Shown here in pieces: positions 1 through 9,290 of a stretch of DNA of 64,000 nucleotides. Source of the stretch: Dialister micraerophilus DSM 19965 (GTDB lineage: Bacteria > Bacillota > Negativicutes > Veillonellales > Dialisteraceae); NCBI RefSeq assembly GCF_000194985.1, contig NZ_GL878519.1, positions 1,140,282 through 1,204,281 of the forward strand, read 5' to 3'. The stretch's first letter is position 1. The number at the start of each line of letters is the position of its first letter. Made by a program: the position numbers and the translations under genes. The notes beneath the pieces were generated by a model that saw only the letters and a program-made list of their open reading frames with translations, did not search any database and was not told where the DNA came from.

Positions 1-30
1 ATAAAAGTATTTATCACTGGGATTTTTATG

Positions 31-45
31 CCCTTTTGGGTTTTT
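31..45 (+). terminator. Small hairpin plus T-run in the tet(M) leader (attenuator tail)
   Basis: CCC-TTTT-GGG followed by five T residues lies 18 bases before the tet(M) start. Tn916 tet(M) is known to be controlled by transcriptional attenuation through a leader peptide and terminators. Only the last part of that leader is inside the window, so the full mechanism cannot be checked here. Confidence 0.45.
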
Positions 46-62
46 GAATGGAGGAAAATCAC

Positions 63-1982
63 ATGAAAATTATTAATATTGGAGTTTTAGCTCATGTTGA
101 TGCAGGAAAAACTACCTTAACAGAAAGCTTATTATATAACAGTGGAGCGATTACAGAATTAGGAAGCGTGGACAAAGGTACAACGAGGACGGATAATACG
201 CTTTTAGAACGTCAGAGAGGAATTACAATTCAGACAGGAATAACCTCTTTTCAGTGGGAAAATACGAAGGTGAACATCATAGACACGCCAGGACATATGG
301 ATTTCTTAGCAGAAGTATATCGTTCATTATCAGTTTTAGATGGGGCAATTCTACTGATTTCTGCAAAAGATGGCGTACAAGCACAAACTCGTATATTATT
401 TCATGCACTTAGGAAAATGGGGATTCCCACAATCTTTTTTATCAATAAGATTGACCAAAATGGAATTGATTTATCAACGGTTTATCAGGATATTAAAGAG
501 AAACTTTCTGCCGAAATTGTAATCAAACAGAAGGTAGAACTGTATCCTAATATGTGTGTGACGAACTTTACCGAATCTGAACAATGGGATACGGTAATAG
601 AGGGAAACGATGACCTTTTAGAGAAATATATGTCCGGTAAATCATTAGAAGCATTGGAACTCGAACAAGAGGAAAGCATAAGATTTCAGAATTGTTCTCT
701 GTTCCCTCTTTATCATGGAAGTGCAAAAAGTAATATAGGGATTGATAACCTTATAGAAGTTATTACTAATAAATTTTATTCATCAACACATCGAGGTCCG
801 TCTGAACTTTGCGGAAATGTTTTCAAAATTGAATATACAAAAAAAAGACAACGTCTTGCATATATACGCCTTTATAGTGGAGTACTACATTTACGAGATT
901 CGGTTAGAGTATCAGAAAAAGAAAAAATAAAAGTTACAGAAATGTATACTTCAATAAATGGTGAATTATGTAAGATTGATAGAGCTTATTCTGGAGAAAT
1001 TGTTATTTTGCAAAATGAGTTTTTGAAGTTAAATAGTGTTCTTGGAGATACAAAACTATTGCCACAGAGAAAAAAGATTGAAAATCCGCACCCTCTACTA
1101 CAAACAACTGTTGAACCGAGTAAACCTGAACAGAGAGAAATGTTGCTTGATGCCCTTTTGGAAATCTCAGATAGTGATCCGCTTCTACGATATTACGTGG
1201 ATTCTACGACACATGAAATTATACTTTCTTTCTTAGGGAAAGTACAAATGGAAGTGATTAGTGCACTGTTGCAAGAAAAGTATCATGTGGAGATAGAACT
1301 AAAAGAGCCTACAGTCATTTATATGGAGAGACCGTTAAAAAATGCAGAATATACCATTCACATCGAAGTGCCGCCAAATCCTTTCTGGGCTTCCATTGGT
1401 TTATCTGTATCACCGCTTCCGTTGGGAAGTGGAATGCAGTATGAGAGCTCGGTTTCTCTTGGATACTTAAATCAATCATTTCAAAATGCAGTTATGGAAG
1501 GGATACGCTATGGTTGCGAACAAGGATTATATGGTTGGAATGTGACGGACTGTAAAATCTGTTTTAAGTATGGCTTATACTATAGCCCTGTTAGTACCCC
1601 AGCAGATTTTCGGATGCTTGCTCCTATTGTATTGGAACAAGTCTTAAAAAAAGCTGGAACAGAATTGTTAGAGCCATATCTTAGTTTTAAAATTTATGCG
1701 CCACAGGAATATCTTTCACGAGCATACAACGATGCTCCTAAATATTGTGCGAACATCGTAGACACTCAATTGAAAAATAATGAGGTCATTCTTAGTGGAG
1801 AAATCCCTGCTCGGTGTATTCAAGAATATCGTAGTGATTTAACTTTCTTTACAAATGGACGTAGTGTTTGTTTAACAGAGTTAAAAGGGTACCATGTTAC
1901 TACCGGTGAACCTGTTTGCCAGCCCCGTCGTCCAAATAGTCGGATAGATAAAGTACGATATATGTTCAATAAAATAACTTAG
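63..1982 (+). CDS. tet(M): Tetracycline resistance ribosomal protection protein Tet(M)
   Basis: A translational GTPase related to EF-G that dislodges tetracycline from the ribosomal A site. The 639-residue product has the family's usual length. Visible are the P-loop AHVDAGKT (10-17), DTPGH (74-78), NKID (128-131), and near residue 506 the domain IV loop [11 protein letters not shown] that reaches the decoding centre. ATG at 63 is preferred over an in-frame start 15 bases upstream because GGAGGA sits about 7 bases before it. It is cargo of the Tn916-like element and is intact, so resistance to tetracycline and minocycline is expected by family knowledge. Confidence 0.98.
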   Translation: MKIINIGVLAHVDAGKTTLTESLLYNSGAITELGSVDKGTTRTDNTLLERQRGITIQTGITSFQWENTKVNIIDTPGHMDFLAEVYRSLSVLDGAILLISAKDGVQAQTRILFHALRKMGIPTIFFINKIDQNGIDLSTVYQDIKEKLSAEIVIKQKVELYPNMCVTNFTESEQWDTVIEGNDDLLEKYMSGKSLEALELEQEESIRFQNCSLFPLYHGSAKSNIGIDNLIEVITNKFYSSTHRGPSELCGNVFKIEYTKKRQRLAYIRLYSGVLHLRDSVRVSEKEKIKVTEMYTSINGELCKIDRAYSGEIVILQNEFLKLNSVLGDTKLLPQRKKIENPHPLLQTTVEPSKPEQREMLLDALLEISDSDPLLRYYVDSTTHEIILSFLGKVQMEVISALLQEKYHVEIELKEPTVIYMERPLKNAEYTIHIEVPPNPFWASIGLSVSPLPLGSGMQYESSVSLGYLNQSFQNAVMEGIRYGCEQGLYGWNVTDCKICFKYGLYYSPVSTPADFRMLAPIVLEQVLKKAGTELLEPYLSFKIYAPQEYLSRAYNDAPKYCANIVDTQLKNNEVILSGEIPARCIQEYRSDLTFFTNGRSVCLTELKGYHVTTGEPVCQPRRPNSRIDKVRYMFNKIT

Positions 1983-2079
1983 TGTATTTTATGTTGTTAT
2001 ATAAATATGGTTTCTTGTTAAATAAGATGAAATATTTTTTAATAAAGATTTGAATTAAAGTGTAAAGGAGGAGATAGTT

Positions 2080-2268
2080 ATTATAAACTACAAGTGGATA
2101 TTGTGTCCTGTATGTGGAAATAAAACACGATTAAAGATAAGGGAAGATACTGAATTAAAAAAATTCCCCCTCTATTGTCCGAAATGCAGACAAGAAAATT
2201 TAATTGAAATAAAGCAGTTCAAAGTAACTGTGATTACAGAGCCAGACGCAAAGACGCAGAGCCGATAA
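2080..2268 (+). CDS. orf6: Small cysteine-rich KTR-type protein (Tn916 Orf6)
   Basis: A protein of about 62 residues with two Cys pairs (CPVCG near the N terminus and CPKC about 24 residues on), a likely zinc ribbon, then the Tn916 Orf6 tail TEPDAKTQSR. Function is unknown; it is a standard small gene downstream of tet(M). The start is unusual: a strong site AAAGGAGGAG (2064-2073) is followed by no ATG, GTG or TTG at a sensible distance, while the frame is open from an upstream stop at 2056. ATT at 2080 (or ATA at 2083) gives the right spacing, so start is tentative. Its stop codon lies inside the left arm of the following terminator. Confidence 0.75.
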   Translation: MINYKWILCPVCGNKTRLKIREDTELKKFPLYCPKCRQENLIEIKQFKVTVITEPDAKTQSR

Positions 2269-2299
2269 AATGAGATTAATACAATCTCATTTTATCGGC
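2261..2299. terminator. Bidirectional terminator between orf6 and orf9
   Basis: A perfect 17-bp inverted repeat (2261-2277 and 2283-2299) around a 5-base loop, A/T-rich at the base of the loop side. It overlaps the orf6 stop codon and lies between two convergent genes, so it can end transcripts from both sides. Confidence 0.85.
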
Positions 2300-2327
2300 T
2301 CTTTCCGTTATGTATGGATTCTTTTAA

Positions 2328-2681
2328 TTAGTCTTCGATGTTTCTTGCTTCGTTGATACCGCTGGCTAAAGATTCCATTAAGGATAGTTCTTTGTCTGTA
2401 AAGCTATCCATGTATTTCTCTATCTGTAATCGTCGGGTGCTTTTTACCAAGTTATTAGCAGGTAAGAAAAATTCATCAACGGAAACATGAAGTAACGATA
2501 CAAGGTCATAAAGAACTTGTATGCTGGGGTGTTGCCCTTTATTTTCAATATTAGTTAAGTACCGTGGGTCAATTTCAATCAATGCTCCCACTTGTTCACG
2601 AGTTAAACCTCGTTTCAATCGAGCTTCTTTAATGGCTAAACCAAAGGCTCTAAAATCATATTTATCTTCTTTTTTACGCAT
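2328..2681 (-). CDS. orf9: Xre/Cro-CI family HTH transcriptional regulator (Tn916 Orf9)
   Basis: The 117-residue protein begins with a classic helix-turn-helix of the Cro/CI type at about residues 11-65 ([20 protein letters not shown] with the recognition helix), followed by a short alpha-helical C-terminal part. In Tn916 this gene is proposed to repress the downstream transfer-activating orf7-orf8 operon. It is divergently oriented to orf7, which fits a local repressor. The start ATG at 2681 has GAGGTGG upstream. No sign of damage. Confidence 0.9.
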   Translation of the reverse strand: MRKKEDKYDFRAFGLAIKEARLKRGLTREQVGALIEIDPRYLTNIENKGQHPSIQVLYDLVSLLHVSVDEFFLPANNLVKSTRRLQIEKYMDSFTDKELSLMESLASGINEARNIED

Positions 2682-2837
2682 AGTAGACCACCTCTATACA
2701 TTTTATTGTTCCTACTGAATTAAAAACAGGTATAGAAAAACGTGTTATATGGTTTATAGGTTTATATTTAATAAAAAGCACTACTAAACGCCAATAAAAA
2801 AAACCGTTATATGGTAGTGCTATTTACGCTGTTAAAA

Positions 2838-2907
2838 TATTGTATATTACTTCCAAATGGCGGTTTGTTGGAGGTCAACGTCGCCATGAAGTACATCATA
2901 TACAATA
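2838..2907 (+). promoter_or_regulatory. Large stem-loop enclosing a ribosome-binding site
   Basis: TATTGTATAT plus TACTT plus TGGCG (2838-2862, with a small internal loop) pair with CGCCA plus AAGTA plus ATATACAATA (2882-2907). The 19-base apical loop contains GGAGG (2870-2874), and the ATG at 2886 of a 23-codon frame overlaps the stem. The pairing is read directly from the sequence; a role in translation control is inference. Confidence 0.6.
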
Positions 2908-2957
2908 AATTTCCTTACATTGGGTTCTTGTCAAAAAAAGTCGTCTATCTGCAATAG
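2886..2957 (+). CDS. Possible 23-residue leader peptide
   Basis: ATG at 2886 opens 23 codons ending with TAG at 2955-2957 (MKYIIYNKFPYIGFLSKK... then VVYLQ). GGAGG lies 11 bases upstream, in the loop of a large hairpin. An intrinsic terminator follows 50 bases later, and then orf7. Short frames can arise by chance; it is listed because site, hairpin and downstream terminator together resemble an attenuation leader. No homology is claimed. Confidence 0.3.
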   Translation: MKYIIYNKFPYIGFLSKKVVYLQ

Positions 2958-3008
2958 ATAAGTACGTCCACCAATGTGGTTTTATAAATCATATAGATAG
3001 AATAACAG

Positions 3009-3050
3009 AAGCATGTAAACAGAGAAATAAATCTGTTTATATGCTTTTTT
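3009..3050 (+). terminator. Intrinsic terminator upstream of orf7
   Basis: AAGCATGTAAACAG (3009-3022) pairs with CTGTTTATATGCTT (3033-3046) with one G-U pair, followed by a run of T. It lies between the hairpin-buried small ORF and orf7, so it could serve as an attenuator for the orf7-orf8 transcript. Confidence 0.75.
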
Positions 3051-3185
3051 GGCTATTCAGAACTTTTTTACAAAGTTTATTTATCAGTAATGCAACAAAT
3101 CCCCCTTTCACATTGGGACTAAGAGTGAAAGGAGATAAACGAGCAAGGCTCACTTCCTTTCCTAGACAGAAAGGGGGTGAGAAAC

Positions 3186-3608
3186 ATGAAACCATCTTCT
3201 TTTCAGACCACAATAGAAAATCAGTTTGACTATATCTGTAAACGTGCTATGGAAGACGAGCGAAAGAATTATATGCTTTATCTTTCAAGGATTGCAAAGC
3301 GTGAGGTGTCCTTTTCGGATGTTGGCGATTATCTTGTTAGCCAGTTTGCGACAACAGATAACTATTCAACTGACTTTCAGATTTTTACACTCAATGGGTT
3401 ATCAGTAGGCGTTGAAAATGATTTGTTGAGTGAAGCATTACGTGAGTTGCCAGACAAGAAACGTGAAATTCTACTGCTGTTTTACTTTATGGACATGAGC
3501 GATTCAGAAATTGCAGACCTGTTGAAATTGAACCGTTCTACTGTCTATCGGCATAGAACCAGTGGACTAGCCTTAATTAAAAAGTTTATGGAGGAATTTG
3601 AAGAATGA
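3186..3608 (+). CDS. orf7: Sigma-factor-like regulator (Tn916 Orf7)
   Basis: A 140-residue protein whose C-terminal half (about 80-135) is a sigma-70 region-4-like helix-turn-helix: LRELPDKKREILLLFYF, then DSEIADLLKLNRSTVYRH. In Tn916 Orf7 is regarded as a regulator that promotes transcription of the downstream xis/int genes and, in the circular form, the transfer genes. ATG at 3186 is preferred over GTG at 3177 because AAAGGGGG is 9 bases before the ATG. It overlaps orf8 by four bases (ATGA), indicating coupled translation. Confidence 0.92.
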   Translation: MKPSSFQTTIENQFDYICKRAMEDERKNYMLYLSRIAKREVSFSDVGDYLVSQFATTDNYSTDFQIFTLNGLSVGVENDLLSEALRELPDKKREILLLFYFMDMSDSEIADLLKLNRSTVYRHRTSGLALIKKFMEEFEE

Positions 3609-3835
3609 AAACACAATATCCTATGATTCCCTTTCCTCTCATTGTAAAGGCAACAGATGGCGATACCGAAGCGATTAACCAGATTCTACATCATTACAGA
3701 GGGTACATAACGAAGCGTTCCCTACGACTTATGAAAGATGAATATGGCAATCAAAGTATGGTCGTTGATGAAGTCTTACGTGGAAGAATGGAAACCAGAC
3801 TGATTACAAAGATTTTGTCATTTGAAATTAAGTAA
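3605..3835 (+). CDS. orf8: Helix-turn-helix protein, Tn916 Orf8
   Basis: A 76-residue protein (PLIVKATDGDTEAINQILHHY then ITKRSL) of the small HTH/helical family that always follows orf7 in Tn916-like elements, where it is proposed to work with Orf7. It starts inside the end of orf7 (ATGA overlap), so the two are translationally coupled. No extra domain is present. Its exact molecular activity is not established. Confidence 0.88.
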   Translation: MKTQYPMIPFPLIVKATDGDTEAINQILHHYRGYITKRSLRLMKDEYGNQSMVVDEVLRGRMETRLITKILSFEIK

Positions 3836-4295
3836 TATCCTCTCTCCTTTCGTGGAAGCGTGCTAAACCATTCCACGCTTCCCGAACAGGGAGGTTTGTT
3901 ATTCCACCAAAGCATATTGAGCTTTCAATGTGTTTTGATAGGCTAACGAGCCATTGTTCTTTGAAAACTGAATAAAAGTAATCGAATACGTTTCGATAAG
4001 AAAAGAGCCAACGGAACTAACCGCCATGACCTATCTTATAAAGATAGCGAGCGATTCATGTTAGTGATCCGAGAAGCAATCTTTAGCAGGATTGCCTGCA
4101 ACGACATTCTTATCGTGATAATGATACTCCCATACAGTCAATAGTCCGAGCGTGATAAAACCGTCGCAGGCAATGAGTATGGCTACATGAGAACCATGCA
4201 GGGGTGGAACTCCCGTGAGCTTTGCTAAAGCTGTTCGATTGCTGGTAAAACAACTTTTATGAAATCCAAATAAGTGATTTGGAAAGGAGGATTTT
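3836..4295. other. Non-coding stretch between orf8 and xis
   Basis: About 460 bases with no convincing gene on the + strand. A perfect 9-bp hairpin (GGAAGCGTG 3854-3862 with CACGCTTCC 3874-3882) follows orf8. An 83-codon reverse frame (4061-4312) overlaps the xis start and has no good support. In Tn916 this segment is transcribed as part of the orf7-to-int message; it may act as untranslated leader for xis. Confidence 0.6.
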
Positions 4296-4499
4296 ATGAA
4301 GCAGACTGACATTCCTATTTGGGAACGTTATACCCTAACCATTGAAGAAGCGTCAAAATATTTTCGTATTGGCGAAAACAAGCTACGACGCTTGGCAGAG
4401 GAAAATAAAAATGCAAATTGGCTGATTATGAATGGCAATCGTATTCAGATTAAACGAAAACAATTTGAAAAAATTATAGATACATTGGACGCAATCTAG
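4296..4499 (+). CDS. xis: Excisionase Xis of the Tn916-like element
   Basis: A 67-residue basic protein with a winged-helix fold of the MerR/excisionase type: [22 protein letters not shown] is the DNA-binding helix pair and the end carries the KRKQFEKII wing/helix. It directs the integrase to excision of the transposon. A strong site GGAAAGGAGG precedes ATG at 4296. It lies 81 bases before int, the usual arrangement. Confidence 0.95.
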
Positions 4500-4580
4500 C
4501 GTCGCCAAAGGGTCTTGTATATGATTAAATAGTATTAAGTCGTATCAAGGCTCTTTCCATAAAGGAAAGGAGCAAATGCC

Positions 4581-5798
4581 ATGTCAGAAAAAAGACGTGA
4601 CAATAAAGGTCGAATCTTAAAGACTGGAGAGAGCCAACGAAAAGACGGAAGATACTTATACAAATATATAGATTCATTTGGAGAACCGCAATTTGTTTAC
4701 TCGTGGAAACTTGTGGCTACAGACCGAGTACCAGCAGGAAAGCGTGATTGTATCTCACTTAGAGAGAAAATCGCAGAGTTACAGAAAGACATTCATGATG
4801 GTATTGATGTTGTAGGAAAGAAAATGACACTCTGCCAGCTTTACGCAAAACAGAACGCTCAAAGACCAAAGGTTAGAAAAAACACTGAAACTGGACGCAA
4901 ATATCTTATGGATATTTTGAAGAAAGACAAGTTAGGTGTAAGAAGTATTGACAGTATTAAGCCATCAGACGCTAAAGAATGGGCTATTAGAATGAGTGAA
5001 AATGGTTATGCTTATCAAACCATCAATAACTACAAACGTTCTTTAAAGGCTTCATTCTATATTGCTATACAAGATGATTGTGTTCGGAAGAATCCATTTG
5101 ACTTTCAACTGAAAGCAGTTCTTGATGATGATACTGTCCCTAAGACCGTACTAACAGAAGAACAGGAAGAAAAACTGTTAGCCTTTGCAAAAGCTGATAA
5201 AACCTACAGCAAAAATTATGATGAAATTCTGATACTCTTAAAAACAGGTCTTCGTATTTCAGAGTTTGGTGGTTTGACACTTCCAGATTTAGATTTTGAG
5301 AATCGTCTTGTCAATATAGACCATCAGCTATTGAGAGATACTGAAATTGGGTACTACATTGAAACACCAAAGACCAAAAGTGGCGAACGTCAAGTTCCTA
5401 TGGTTGAAGAAGCCTATCAAGCATTTAAGCGAGTGTTAGCGAATCGAAAGAATGATAAGCGTGTTGAGATTGATGGATATAGTGATTTCCTCTTTCTTAA
5501 TAGAAAGAACTATCCAAAAGTGGCAAGTGATTACAACGGCATGATGAAAGGTCTTGTTAAGAAATACAATAAGTATAACGAGGATAAATTGCCACACATC
5601 ACTCCACATAGTTTGCGACATACATTCTGTACCAACTATGCAAATGCAGGAATGAATCCAAAGGCATTACAGTACATTATGGGACATGCTAATATAGCCA
5701 TGACGCTGAACTATTACGCACATGCAACATTCGATTCTGCAATGGCAGAAATGAAACGCTTGAATAAAGAGAAGCAACAGGAGCGTCTTGTTGCTTAG
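4581..5798 (+). CDS. int: Tyrosine recombinase (integrase) of the Tn916-like element
   Basis: A 405-residue lambda-type tyrosine recombinase that inserts and excises the transposon. The N-terminal arm-binding domain is at about 1-75, the core-binding helical domain at about 85-175, and the catalytic domain beyond. Catalytic residues visible are R225 (GLRISE), K264/K266 region, H343 and R346 (TPHSLRHTF), H369 (GHAN) and nucleophile Y379 (LNYYAHAT). GGAAAGGAGC precedes ATG at 4581. The gene is intact, so the element may still be mobile. It ends about 170 bases from the transposon end, typical for Tn916. Confidence 0.97.
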   Translation: MSEKRRDNKGRILKTGESQRKDGRYLYKYIDSFGEPQFVYSWKLVATDRVPAGKRDCISLREKIAELQKDIHDGIDVVGKKMTLCQLYAKQNAQRPKVRKNTETGRKYLMDILKKDKLGVRSIDSIKPSDAKEWAIRMSENGYAYQTINNYKRSLKASFYIAIQDDCVRKNPFDFQLKAVLDDDTVPKTVLTEEQEEKLLAFAKADKTYSKNYDEILILLKTGLRISEFGGLTLPDLDFENRLVNIDHQLLRDTEIGYYIETPKTKSGERQVPMVEEAYQAFKRVLANRKNDKRVEIDGYSDFLFLNRKNYPKVASDYNGMMKGLVKKYNKYNEDKLPHITPHSLRHTFCTNYANAGMNPKALQYIMGHANIAMTLNYYAHATFDSAMAEMKRLNKEKQQERLVA

Positions 5799-6134
5799 TA
5801 GTACAAATGAATTTACTACTTATTTACCACTTCTGACAGCTAAGACATGAGGAAATATGCAAAGAAACGTGAAGTATCTTCCTACAGTAAAAATACTCGA
5901 AAGCACATAGAATAAGGCTTTACGAGCATTTAAGAAAATATAAAAAGATAATTAGAAATTTATACTTTGTTTCAAAGAAAAAGAATATATAAAATAAAAC
6001 ATTTATATATTCTGCATAAATATAAATAAAAAATATAATAGTATTCAGAAGCTATTATACATGTAATGCATGTATTGTTGCAAATTGCAGATTTTTTTCT
6101 TTACAATTTAAATTTTATTTGTTAATATTAAGAA
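5799..6134. other. Transposon right end and host junction
   Basis: No gene. It holds an integrase arm-type site (GAATTTACTAC 5809-5819), an imperfect hairpin (CTCGAAAGC 5896-5904 with GCTTTACGAG 5917-5926), the right terminus at about 5970, and then very A/T-rich host DNA typical of Tn916 targets, up to the promoter of the glyQS leader. Confidence 0.7.
6100..6128 (+). promoter_or_regulatory. Candidate promoter of the glyQS T-box transcript
   Basis: TTTACA (6100-6105), a 17-base spacer, and TAATAT (6123-6128) would start the RNA near 6135, at the beginning of the T-box leader. It lies about 130 bases from the transposon end, so the insertion seems to have left it intact. Prediction from consensus only. 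Confidence 0.55.
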
Positions 6135-6336
6135 AATTATGGCGATGAAAAAAAGTAGTAAGCACATAAAAGTGATTCAGGAAGAGTGTGAACCTGAAAA
6201 GTGCCGAAGGCGTTTTGGAGCTGTTGCCTGAATGGAGTAGGGCAATAATAAATTAAGGTGGGTATAATACCAATTAGGGTGGAACCGCGGGTAATCTCGT
6301 CCCTGTAACATTGATGTTACAGGGATTTTATATTTG
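6135..6336 (+). ncRNA. T-box: T-box leader (glycyl) of glyQS
   Basis: The strictly conserved T-box motif AGGGTGGAACCGCGGG is at 6276-6291, followed by an intrinsic terminator (CCCTGTAAC 6301-6309 pairing with GTTACAGGG 6316-6324, then T-rich). The bases AATCTCGTCCC between motif and terminator show the usual competition between antiterminator and terminator. Upstream stem I contains the GTAGTAAGCAC and CAGGAAGAGTGTGAACCTG segments. Uncharged tRNA-Gly is expected to stabilise the antiterminator and allow glyQS transcription. I did not assign the specifier codon with confidence; glycine is inferred from the gene controlled. Confidence 0.93.
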
Positions 6337-6359
6337 GAAATAATTTAAGGAGGAATGAA

Positions 6360-7244
6360 ATGACATTTCAGGAAATTATTTTTAATCTTCAAAAATTCTG
6401 GTCCGAAAAAGGATGTATATTGGAGCAACCTTATGATGTAGAAAAAGGTGCAGGTACAATGAATCCGGCTACTTTTTTAAGAACTATAGGGCCGGAACCT
6501 TGGAATGTTGCATATGTAGAACCGTCACGCAGACCTGATGACGGAAGATATGGAGAAAATCCGAATCGTTTATATCAACATCATCAATTTCAAGTAATTA
6601 TGAAGCCTTCACCGGAAAATATTCAGGAAATGTATCTTGAAAGTTTGGAAGTTTTGGGAATATCTCCTAAAGACCATGATATAAGATTTGTAGAAGATAA
6701 TTGGGAATCTCCTACACTCGGTGCATGGGGAATGGGTTGGGAAGTATGGCTTGACGGAATGGAAATTACGCAGTTTACATATTTCCAACAAATCGGGGGT
6801 ATAGATGCGAATCCGGTATCGGTAGAAATAACTTACGGTCTTGAACGAATTGCAATGTATATTCAAGAAAAAGACAATGTATACGATTTGGTGTGGACAG
6901 AAGGAATAACCTACGGAGATATTTGGCATGAAAATGAATATGAACAATCCGTATACAGTTATGAACTTTCAAATCATGAAATGTTATTCTCTCTTTTTGA
7001 TATGTATGAAAAAGAAGCAAAAGCCGTTATAGAAAAAGGATATGTACTTCCGGCATATGATTATGTATTGAAATGCTCGCACACTTTCAATTTGCTCGAT
7101 GCTGCAGGTGCCATTTCCTTGTCGGAACGTACTGAATATATAGGGAGAGTACGTGCAATGGCAAGATTATGTGCAAAAGCATATTATGAAAAACGAAAAG
7201 AATTGGGATTTCCGATGTTGAAAGGATGTGAAGAACATGAGTAA
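6360..7244 (+). CDS. glyQ: Glycyl-tRNA synthetase, alpha subunit
   Basis: The catalytic (class II aminoacylation) subunit of the heterotetrameric bacterial glycyl-tRNA synthetase; it activates glycine and charges tRNA-Gly in the cytoplasm. At 294 residues it has family length. The N terminus [14 protein letters not shown], the segment [20 protein letters not shown] and the class II motif region around [19 protein letters not shown] are characteristic. AAGGAGGA lies 6 bases before the ATG. It is cotranscribed with and overlaps glyS, which supplies tRNA recognition, and sits behind a T-box. Confidence 0.98.
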   Translation: MTFQEIIFNLQKFWSEKGCILEQPYDVEKGAGTMNPATFLRTIGPEPWNVAYVEPSRRPDDGRYGENPNRLYQHHQFQVIMKPSPENIQEMYLESLEVLGISPKDHDIRFVEDNWESPTLGAWGMGWEVWLDGMEITQFTYFQQIGGIDANPVSVEITYGLERIAMYIQEKDNVYDLVWTEGITYGDIWHENEYEQSVYSYELSNHEMLFSLFDMYEKEAKAVIEKGYVLPAYDYVLKCSHTFNLLDAAGAISLSERTEYIGRVRAMARLCAKAYYEKRKELGFPMLKGCEEHE

Positions 7245-9285
7245 AAATTTATTGCTTGAAATAGGAACGGAAGAAATGCCTGCGAAAATTATGCCGGGAC
7301 TTGTAGAACAATTAAATCAACTTGCAAATATTGAAATGAAAAATGCAAGATTATCTTTTGACGATGTAAAAGTATATGCAACACCGAGAAGATTGGCAGT
7401 AATAATCGAAAAAAGCTCGGAAATACAATCAGATGAAAATTTAAGAAAGCGCGGACCTTCAATAAAAGCCGCTTTTGATAAAGAAGGAAATCCTACACGT
7501 GCATTACAAGGATTTGCCAAATCACAAAAAGTAGATATAGAAAAAATAGAAAAAGAAGGCGAATATACTTGGGCGAATATTACAAACAAAGGTAAAAAGA
7601 TTCAAGAAGTATTGCCTGTTATATTCAAAAATTTAATTTCAAATCTTAATTTCTCAAGAAGCATGAATTGGGGAACTGAAAAAGAAAGATTTATAAGACC
7701 TATACGTTGGTTGGTTGCAATGTGTGATGAAGAAATAATTCCGGTAGAATTTGCACATGTAAAGAGCGGAAATATAAGCAGAGGTCATCGTTTCCTTGCA
7801 AGTGATCATGTAGAAATAAAAAATGCCGAAAGTTATAAAGAAACGATGAAAAAATCATTTGTAATAGTAGATCAAGATGAACGCAGACAAATGATTATAG
7901 AAGGGTTGAAAAAAGTTTCCGAAAAGCTTAACGGGATTTTGTGGGAAAATAAAGGATTACTTGAAGAAATAAATTATTTAGTAGAATATCCTACAGCATT
8001 GTACGGGAAAATTGATGAAAAGTTTTTACAACTTCCTGTACCGGCAGTTGTAACACCCATGCGTGATCATCAACGTTATTATCCGTTGAGAAATAAAAAC
8101 GGTAAGCTCATGCCGTATTTTCTTACTGTTAGAAACGGTGGAACGCAATCTCTTGAGAATGTAAAAGTAGGAAACGAGCGTGTACTTCGTGCGAGATTGG
8201 AAGATGCACAGTTTTTCTTCGATGAAGACAGAAAAAAATCTTTAGAAAATTTCAGAGAAAATCTTAAACGAATAAATTATCAAGAAGGAATGGGAACCAT
8301 GCTTGATAAAGCAAATCGTTTAAGCGCTTTGACGGAATTATTTGCAAAAGAATGGAAACTTTCCGATGAAGAAGCAAAAGATTTGAAACGAGCATCTTAT
8401 TTATCCAAATCAGATCTTGCTACACATATGGTAACGGAATTCACTGAACTTCAAGGAGAAATGGGTAAAGAATATGCGCTTTTGGATAACGAAAAAGAAA
8501 CCGTTGCAAATGCGATATTTGAACAATATCTTCCAAGATTTTCAGGAGATGTTTTACCGAAAAGCAATATAGGACGTGCATTGTCACTGGCAGATAAATT
8601 GGATAATTTAACTGCAACGTTTTTAAGAGGACTTATACCTACTGGTTCACAAGATCCGTTTGCATTAAGACGTCAGACAATCGGAATTGTAAATATACTT
8701 AATGACGGAAAAATACACTGGGATATTACAAGCGGAATAAAAAAAGCATTGGACTTATTATCCGATGATGAAAAACAAAAGAACAAAGTGCTTTTGCAAA
8801 TTTTGGAGTTTATACGTCAAAGAGTGAAAGTTATAATGTCGGATTTGAAAATAGATTATGATATTGTAGATGCGGTATCCGATGATATGACCGATATTTA
8901 TTCAGTGTTTAGAAAAGCAAATGCGGTTATAGAGATGAATGTGAAAGAAGAAATAGAACTCAGACAAGTAGTAACAAGACTTTCACACATAACAAAAGAT
9001 AAAAATCCGGTAAAAATTCAAGAAAGTTTATTCGAAGCAAATGAAGAAAAAGAACTTTATAAAGCGTACATCGAAATTGCCGATAAATTAAAAGCAGAAT
9101 GTGAAGCTCATGAATATATAAAAATGTTTGAACCTTTGAAAAATTTGGTTAAATACATAAATGCATTTTTGGACTCAGTCATGGTTATGGTTGAAAATGA
9201 AGATGTAAAAAATAACAGAATTTCATTACTTATTGAGGTTTTGAATCTTTATAAAATGTGGGGAGACTTCAGTAAGTTGGTATAA
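7237..9285 (+). CDS. glyS: Glycyl-tRNA synthetase, beta subunit
   Basis: A 682-residue beta subunit that binds tRNA-Gly and is required with GlyQ for aminoacylation. It starts [13 protein letters not shown], the family hallmark, has the central HD-like region around residues 370-480 ([17 protein letters not shown]) and a C-terminal anticodon-binding (DALR-like) helical domain. ATG at 7237 is preferred to the in-frame GTG at 7228 because AAAGGA is 10 bases before it; it overlaps glyQ by 8 bases. A strong terminator follows at 9291. Confidence 0.97.
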   Translation: MSKNLLLEIGTEEMPAKIMPGLVEQLNQLANIEMKNARLSFDDVKVYATPRRLAVIIEKSSEIQSDENLRKRGPSIKAAFDKEGNPTRALQGFAKSQKVDIEKIEKEGEYTWANITNKGKKIQEVLPVIFKNLISNLNFSRSMNWGTEKERFIRPIRWLVAMCDEEIIPVEFAHVKSGNISRGHRFLASDHVEIKNAESYKETMKKSFVIVDQDERRQMIIEGLKKVSEKLNGILWENKGLLEEINYLVEYPTALYGKIDEKFLQLPVPAVVTPMRDHQRYYPLRNKNGKLMPYFLTVRNGGTQSLENVKVGNERVLRARLEDAQFFFDEDRKKSLENFRENLKRINYQEGMGTMLDKANRLSALTELFAKEWKLSDEEAKDLKRASYLSKSDLATHMVTEFTELQGEMGKEYALLDNEKETVANAIFEQYLPRFSGDVLPKSNIGRALSLADKLDNLTATFLRGLIPTGSQDPFALRRQTIGIVNILNDGKIHWDITSGIKKALDLLSDDEKQKNKVLLQILEFIRQRVKVIMSDLKIDYDIVDAVSDDMTDIYSVFRKANAVIEMNVKEEIELRQVVTRLSHITKDKNPVKIQESLFEANEEKELYKAYIEIADKLKAECEAHEYIKMFEPLKNLVKYINAFLDSVMVMVENEDVKNNRISLLIEVLNLYKMWGDFSKLV

Positions 9286-9290
9286 GAAAA

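Larger units (their letters stand above)
2682..3185. other. Non-coding control region between orf9 and orf7
   Basis: About 500 bases without a normal-sized gene. It holds the divergent start regions of orf9 and orf7, a 7-bp perfect inverted repeat (GCACTAC 2778-2784 with GTAGTGC 2814-2820), a large hairpin around a 23-codon reading frame (2838-2907) and an intrinsic terminator (3009-3050). This layout suggests regulation of orf7 by a leader rather than by a simple promoter; that is inference. Confidence 0.7.
1..5970. mobile_element. Tn916-like: Right-hand part of a Tn916-family conjugative transposon (left part outside window)
   Basis: The gene order tet(M), orf6, orf9 (reverse), orf7, orf8, xis, int is that of the right portion of Tn916, and the protein sequences agree with what I know of that family. 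The conjugation and transfer genes would lie to the left, beyond base 1. The right boundary is placed at about 5970, where the A/T-rich terminal sequence AATTAGAAATTTATACTTTG ends and host-like A-rich DNA begins; the uncertainty is several bases because the coupling sequence cannot be told apart without an empty site. Copies of an integrase arm-type site (GAATTTACTAC at 5809-5819) lie just after int. Excision and transfer by Int/Xis are known for the family and not shown here. Confidence 0.93.

Noticed and set aside
4061-4312. 83-codon reverse ORF overlapping the xis start
   Set aside because: It overlaps the xis ribosome site and start, has no clear ribosome site and no recognisable domain; probably a chance frame in the Tn916 untranslated segment.
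7228-7236. GTG start of glyS
   Set aside because: It is in frame but too close to the ribosome site (AAAGGA ends at 7226); ATG at 7237 fits.
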